DNA of 64,000 nucleotides, taken from Jiella endophytica. GTDB taxonomy: Bacteria > Pseudomonadota > Alphaproteobacteria > Rhizobiales > Rhizobiaceae. The notes beneath the pieces were generated by a model, which did not search any database, had not been told where the DNA came from, and worked only from the letters and a program-made list of their open reading frames with translations. Within the stretch, counting starts at the first letter, position 1; every line of letters starts with the position of its first letter. The position numbers and the translations under genes were made by a program. Of the stretch, positions 60,301 to 64,000 are shown in pieces. The stretch covers positions 1-64,000 of the forward strand of contig NZ_SOZD01000007.1 in NCBI RefSeq assembly GCF_004519335.1, read 5' to 3'.

Positions 60301-60549
60301 CTGAAGGAGGAGGGGCTGGAGACGGCGGGCACGAGGACCGTCCAGCCCTGCGATCCGACGACGCTTTCGGACACGGCGCTGAGGCGCTTCGAGGGGCTTG
60401 CGGCGCTGTTTCTGAAGGAGGAGACCGCCTTCGGCTCGCGGCTGCGGCCGGTGCTCGCCGGGGATTTTTCCGGCGACTACGACCATCTCGCCCGGGTTCG
60501 CGAATGGTCCGTTGCCGGCGACGACGACGGCGAGGGAGACGGCGAATGA
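57400..60549 (+). CDS. addB: Double-strand break repair protein AddB
   Basis: The 1049-residue partner of the AddAB helicase-nuclease, which processes double-strand DNA ends for RecA-dependent recombination. This is the alphaproteobacterial AddB type. The C-terminal RecB-like nuclease has SGRSDRIDRLKDGRIVILDF followed by KTGTKP and QLALEGG, the residues that bind metal and cut DNA. The helicase-like N-terminal part has no canonical Walker A. I see no cysteine cluster of the kind that holds the iron-sulfur centre in Bacillus AddB. It overlaps addA by 4 bp (ATGA), the normal arrangement. Confidence 0.95.
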   Translation: MAPTILSIPPGKPFLKTLAESILGGRIVEGFRHDGDPLSLADVTVYVPSRRAARSLAGAFSAALSAWSGKSHGSAILPRIRPIGEGDEAAIFAGDDARAGVSLPAMPELERRLSLARLARQWRHLADRAAGEELAEGAPERVTSAAEALWLAGDLGALLDEIETEETSFARLTDLAPEALAAWWQTTLTFLEIVTDHWPDFLASRGVTSEAAAKNAWLRGEAARLAAGGAKGPVILAGSTATAPATLELMHAVAHLAQGALVLPGLDRHIGSAGFAAIDRELAIASPGHPQYGLKRILTRFAMSPEDVRQLDEDLSPGLRQREAFLASALRPAETTAHWAEEAPAFGPEALEGVALIEAGEPRIEALSIAVAMREALEEPGKTVALITPDRRLARRVLAELERFGITANDSAGRPLATTAPGTLLAALLAVALEPGDPVALLGLLKHPLCRLGRPAVEARNAARAIELVAIRGTVDFADGARLGEIVGRRIDAIEALPAGETGKLLTRPARNVRRHEYEAARTFAEDFEAALKPLAALRGAEPQELADHAVAVTDALELLARDETGGPGELYAGENGAALAGFLSELVAAPKTGFDFPAEELPDALGALIAGVTVKPRGGLSARAFVLGTLEARLESVDTAILGSLNEGVWPAGARSGAFLSRLMRREIALDPPERRIGLSAHDFWMAMGAERVVLTRSRRMDGAPTIASRWLQRLTTLAGPETSAAMAARGETYVTAAEALESATDTPRIARPAPCPPVEARPRRYSVTEVETLIRDPYAIHARRILKLEALPPLMRAPHARERGELIHDIVADFVIKGIDPNEPAAEDELALIAREHFDRAALPGEIAAVWWPRIVRMTEEFLSWERARDEGVAERLAERSGRSEFPAIGVTLSGRSDRIDRLKDGRIVILDFKTGTKPSVKQARTLLSPQLALEGGMAMRGDFDGTSPDETIADLVYVRLRERELKEEGLETAGTRTVQPCDPTTLSDTALRRFEGLAALFLKEETAFGSRLRPVLAGDFSGDYDHLARVREWSVAGDDDGEGDGE

Positions 60550-63500
60550 GCGGCGCCTTCTTCATCGACGAGGACACGAGCCGGCGCCAGCAGATCGCGT
60601 CGGATCCGGACAGGTCGGTCTTCGTCTCGGCGAATGCCGGCTCCGGCAAGACCCACGTCCTGACCGAGCGGGTGGTGCGGCTGCTGCTTTCCGGCGTCGA
60701 CCCGTCGAAGATCCTGTGCCTCACCTTCACCAAGGCGGCGGCGGCGGAAATGTCGGCCCGCGTGTTTGCCCGGCTCGGCGACTGGGCGACGATGCCGGAC
60801 GACGCGCTCTCGGATGTCCTCGCCGGGCTTGCGGGCGGCAGGCGGCCGGGGCGGCGCGACCTCGAACGGGCGCGGCAGCTCTTCGCCCGGGCGCTGGAGA
60901 CGCCCGGCGGGCTGAAGATCCAGACGATCCATGCCTTCTGCGAGGCGATCCTCCACCAGTTTCCGCTGGAGGCCGACGTTCCCGGCCATTTCGAGGTGAT
61001 GGAAGAGGCCGAGACGGCGCGGCTTCTCGGCGAGTGCCGCAAGCGCCTCCTCACCGGCACGGCACGGATGCGCCGGAACGAGGCAAAGCAGCTTTCGGAC
61101 GCTTTTGCCGAGGCGCTGCAGGTCGCCGGCGAATGGGGCCTCGACAAGCTTCTCGCCGACATCGCCGCAAAGCGCGACGACCTCGCCCGGCATCTCGAGG
61201 AGGCCGGCGGCGTCGATCCGGCGATCGCGCTTGTCGGCGCGGCCCTCGGCGTCGAGAGAGGCGTCGACGAGGCGGCGATCCTTCGCGAGGCGCTGCCCTG
61301 CCCGCATCTCGACCCGGACACCTGCGAGATGCTGCGGATCGCGACGCTCGCATCGAAATCCACCACCGACGCCAAATTCGCCGAAAGGCTGGCGGCGATG
61401 TTCGACAAGACCGCGGCGCCGGAGCCGCGCTTTGCCGCCTATCGGGGGATCGGCCTCGATTCCAAGGGCGAGGTGCGGGGATCGCTGAAGAGCCTCGTCA
61501 CCAAGGGCGTCGCCGAATTCGTGCCGGATCTGATCGAGCGGGTGCAGGCGGCGGGCGCGCGGGCGCAGGCAATCGAGCAACGCCTGGCAACGCTGCGGCT
61601 CTATCGCGCCTCCCGCGCGGCGCTTCTCATCGCCGACGCCTTCGAGCGGGACTATGCGCTGATGAAGCGCCGGCGCGGCCGGCTCGACTTCACCGACCTC
61701 ATCGCCCACACCGCCGACCTCCTGCTGCGCTCCGAGGCCTCGGCCTGGGTGCATTACAAGCTCGACCAGGGCATCGACCACATCCTCATCGACGAGGCGC
61801 AGGATACGAGCCCCCGCCAGTGGCAGGTGATGCGCGAACTCGCCGGCGAATTCTTTGCCGGCGAAGGCAGCCACAACCGCCGGCGCACGCTGTTTGCGGT
61901 CGGCGACGAGAAGCAGTCGATCTACTCGTTCCAGGGCGCCTCGCCCCACATGTTCGACGAGGAGCGGCGGCGGGTCGAGCGGCGCGCCGGCGAGGCCGGC
62001 CTCGCCTTCGAGGCGATCCAGCTCAATCGCTCCTTCCGCACCGTCGAAACGGTGCTGTCGGCCGTCGACCGGGTGTTCGCCGATCCCGACAACCGCAAGG
62101 GCCTCGCCTCCGGCGACGAGGCGCCGGTGCATTCGGCGGCGCGGCGCGACGGGCCGGGCCTCGTCGAGCTGTGGCCGCCCTTCCAGTCCGAACCTCAGGA
62201 GGAGCCCGACGACTGGACGAAACCGCTGGACGTCGAGCCGCAGAGCTCGCCTGCCCACCGGCTCGCCGACCGCATCGCCGGGCAGATCGCCGACTGGCTG
62301 GGCGATCCGATCGCCGTCAAGGGCGAGACCCGCGCGCTCACCCCCGGCGACGTCATGGTGCTGGTGAGAAAACGCTCCGGCTTCGGCGCGGCGCTGGCAG
62401 CGGCGCTGCGCGACCGGCATATCGCCGTCGCAGGCACGGACCGTCTGGTGATCACCGATCACATCGCCATCGAGGACCTGATGGCACTCGGCCGGGTGGT
62501 GGCGAATTTCGACGACGACCTGTCGCTCGCCGCCGTCCTGAAGAGCCCGCTCTTCGCCTTCTCCGACGACGAGCTGATGGCGCTGGCTCTCTCGCGCGAG
62601 GGCTCGCAGCCGCTGTCGCTCGGCCTCAGGCTGCTGGCCGGCGACGACGGCGCCGCCCGCCTGCCGGCCTTTTCGCCCGACGGCGAGGCGGCGAGCACGC
62701 TGCTCGCCAAGGCCAAGGCCGCCATCGGGCGGCTCGACGACTTGCGCAGCCGCGCCGGCTTCCAGGGGGTGTTCGAGTTCTACGCCCGCATTCTCGGCCC
62801 CGAGGGCGGGCGCAAGGCGCTGGTCTCGCGGCTCGGCCGCGACGCAGGCGAGGTGATCGACGCCTTTCTCGATCTCGCCCTCGCCAAGGAGGAGGCCGGC
62901 CTTGCCGGGCTCGACGCCTTCCTCGCCGAGCTTGCCGAGAGCCCTCCGGTCCTGAAGCGCGAACTCGGCCACGGCCGCGGCGAGGTGCGGATCCTGACGG
63001 TGCATGCCTCGAAGGGCCTGGAAGCGCCGGTTGTCTTTCTGGTCGATCCCGGATCGGCGCCGTTCTCGGCCGCCCACGGGGCGAGCCTGATCGCCTGGGA
63101 GGCGATGCCGGGGCTCCATCACGGCGCGGCGCCGGGCTTTCTCTGGTGTCCGACCAAGGAGCTGAGGAACGCTGCCGTCGACGGGCTGAAGGCCACCGAA
63201 AAGGAACGCGCCGAGGAGGAATATCGCCGTCTCCTCTATGTCGGTATGACCCGGGCGGCCGACCGGCTGGTGCTCTGCGGCCTTGCGCCCCAGCGCGGAC
63301 CGAACGCCGAAAGCTGGCTGCAGCGGGCCGGGCGGGCGCTGGTCGAGGACGCCGAAGAGGTGACCAATGATGCCGGCGAGACGATCGCCCTGAGGATCGG
63401 CGCCGCCCCGTCCGGCGAAAAGCTCGCGCCGGCACGGCAGGCAGCGACGGCACTGCCGGACCTGCCGCTGTCGAAACTGCCGGCGGAGGTGCTGCCGCCG

Positions 63501-64000
63501 CGGCCCTTGTCGCCGTCGATCGCCGGCGCCGCGGCGGAGATCCTGCCGGAGCCCCAGGCGGCGGGACCTGGCGAAAGCGAGACCAAGGCAGACAGCGCGC
63601 CTGAGGCGCCCCCCGTCCCCTCGCCGGTCCTGACCAAGGCGGCGACCCCCTCCTTCGCCATCCGCCGGGGGCTTGCCGCCCACCGCATGCTGGAGCTGCT
63701 GCCGGATGTGGCAGTGGACGAGCGACCGGAGACGGCGCGGCGGATCCTCGCGGCGCTCGCCCACGACCTGCCGCCGGCCGAATGCGAGCGGCTGACGGCT
63801 TCGGTGCTGGCCGTCCTCGACGACCCGGCCTTCGCGCCGATCTTTGCGCCCGGCAGCCGGGCGGAGGTGGCGGTTTCCGGCGAAGTGACGCTGCGCGGGC
63901 GCGGCTACAGCGTCAACGGCACGGTCGACCGGCTGGCGGTCAGCGAGGACAAGGTGCTGATCGCCGACTTCAAGACCAACCGGTCGCCACCGCAGACGCT
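60546..64000 (+). CDS. addA: Double-strand break repair helicase-nuclease AddA (3' end beyond window)
   Basis: The UvrD-like helicase-nuclease subunit of AddAB. Walker A is SANAGSGKTHVLTERV (residues 28-43) and motif II is HILIDEAQDTSPRQW. LLYVGMTRAADRLVLCG is motif VI, and the nuclease aspartate region IADFKTNRS is just before the window ends. About 1151 codons are visible; the family is usually about 1150-1200 residues, so only the final part is missing. The ATG at 60546 overlaps the addB stop. Large open frames in other frames across this gene are shadows. Confidence 0.95.
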   Translation, partial: MSGAFFIDEDTSRRQQIASDPDRSVFVSANAGSGKTHVLTERVVRLLLSGVDPSKILCLTFTKAAAAEMSARVFARLGDWATMPDDALSDVLAGLAGGRRPGRRDLERARQLFARALETPGGLKIQTIHAFCEAILHQFPLEADVPGHFEVMEEAETARLLGECRKRLLTGTARMRRNEAKQLSDAFAEALQVAGEWGLDKLLADIAAKRDDLARHLEEAGGVDPAIALVGAALGVERGVDEAAILREALPCPHLDPDTCEMLRIATLASKSTTDAKFAERLAAMFDKTAAPEPRFAAYRGIGLDSKGEVRGSLKSLVTKGVAEFVPDLIERVQAAGARAQAIEQRLATLRLYRASRAALLIADAFERDYALMKRRRGRLDFTDLIAHTADLLLRSEASAWVHYKLDQGIDHILIDEAQDTSPRQWQVMRELAGEFFAGEGSHNRRRTLFAVGDEKQSIYSFQGASPHMFDEERRRVERRAGEAGLAFEAIQLNRSFRTVETVLSAVDRVFADPDNRKGLASGDEAPVHSAARRDGPGLVELWPPFQSEPQEEPDDWTKPLDVEPQSSPAHRLADRIAGQIADWLGDPIAVKGETRALTPGDVMVLVRKRSGFGAALAAALRDRHIAVAGTDRLVITDHIAIEDLMALGRVVANFDDDLSLAAVLKSPLFAFSDDELMALALSREGSQPLSLGLRLLAGDDGAARLPAFSPDGEAASTLLAKAKAAIGRLDDLRSRAGFQGVFEFYARILGPEGGRKALVSRLGRDAGEVIDAFLDLALAKEEAGLAGLDAFLAELAESPPVLKRELGHGRGEVRILTVHASKGLEAPVVFLVDPGSAPFSAAHGASLIAWEAMPGLHHGAAPGFLWCPTKELRNAAVDGLKATEKERAEEEYRRLLYVGMTRAADRLVLCGLAPQRGPNAESWLQRAGRALVEDAEEVTNDAGETIALRIGAAPSGEKLAPARQAATALPDLPLSKLPAEVLPPRPLSPSIAGAAAEILPEPQAAGPGESETKADSAPEAPPVPSPVLTKAATPSFAIRRGLAAHRMLELLPDVAVDERPETARRILAALAHDLPPAECERLTASVLAVLDDPAFAPIFAPGSRAEVAVSGEVTLRGRGYSVNGTVDRLAVSEDKVLIADFKTNRSPPQT

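Noticed and set aside
60477..63764. 1095-codon minus-strand frame, and a 952-codon plus-strand frame at 60512-63370
   Set aside because: Both overlap addA, whose Walker A, DEAQD and nuclease motifs lie in the frame starting at 60546.

Overview
The window looks like chromosome of a high-GC alphaproteobacterium of the order Hyphomicrobiales (Rhizobiales). Reasons: most genes run at roughly 65% G+C; the HAD hydrolase-ribF-ileS and pseudouridine synthase/tadA/rsmD blocks have the gene order familiar from that order; there is a rhizobial-type glycerol ABC transporter operon (glpDSTPQUVK); groESL carries a CIRCE operator; addB-addA is of the alphaproteobacterial type; and several palindromic repeat families typical of Rhizobiales genomes are scattered through it. 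I cannot name a genus from sequence alone. No rRNA, tRNA or CRISPR array was found.

Layout. 1-3.7 kb: the tail of an ISAs1-type transposase, then rsmD, an RluB-like pseudouridine synthase with long basic tails, and divergent tadA. 3.7-10.3 kb (minus strand): HAD hydrolase, ribF, ileS and a lipoprotein gene; ileS carries two in-frame insertions of intergenic palindromic repeats and a low-GC segment. 10.5-13.4 kb: a CIRCE-controlled groESL operon with a 98-bp tandem duplication over the groEL stop codon, then a CsbD-like gene. 13.7-17.2 kb: a molybdenum hydroxylase of the isoquinoline 1-oxidoreductase type with a di-haem cytochrome. 17.2-19.4 kb: a non-coding tandem array of four ~0.5-0.7 kb composite repeats. 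19.5-23.5 kb: a helix-hairpin-helix protein, a histone-deacetylase-like hydrolase and a MATE exporter.

23.8-35.0 kb is the glycerol locus: GlpR repressor, GlpD dehydrogenase, two ATPases (GlpS, GlpT), two permeases (GlpP, GlpQ), a small membrane protein (GlpU), the binding protein (GlpV) and glycerol kinase (GlpK). Together they import glycerol, phosphorylate it and oxidise glycerol-3-phosphate to dihydroxyacetone phosphate. Between glpQ and glpU, on the opposite strand, lie a RelE/XRE toxin-antitoxin pair and two repeat elements. The two ATPases carry complementary defects, which predicts one working and one dead ATP site.

35.5-50 kb: cysK with an overlapping AlaX-type tRNA editing gene, sseA, a GNAT, an ornithine-cyclodeaminase-like gene, cpdB, a LysR/flavin-oxidoreductase divergon whose oxidoreductase has a perfect 207-bp internal duplication, an alpha/beta hydrolase, a Sel1-repeat protein, a Tat-exported metallo-beta-lactamase-fold protein with its own LysR, and a small exported protein. 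50-64 kb: an MFS exporter, rlmE and ppx (overlapping), a small exported protein directly upstream of a secreted serralysin-like RTX metalloprotease, and addB-addA; addA runs off the right edge.

The features most worth following are the repeat insertions and mosaic composition inside ileS, the composite repeat array, the toxin-antitoxin pair inside the glycerol operon, the asymmetric GlpS/GlpT ATPase pair, the perfect duplication in the 43.4-kb gene, and the small protein paired with the metalloprotease.
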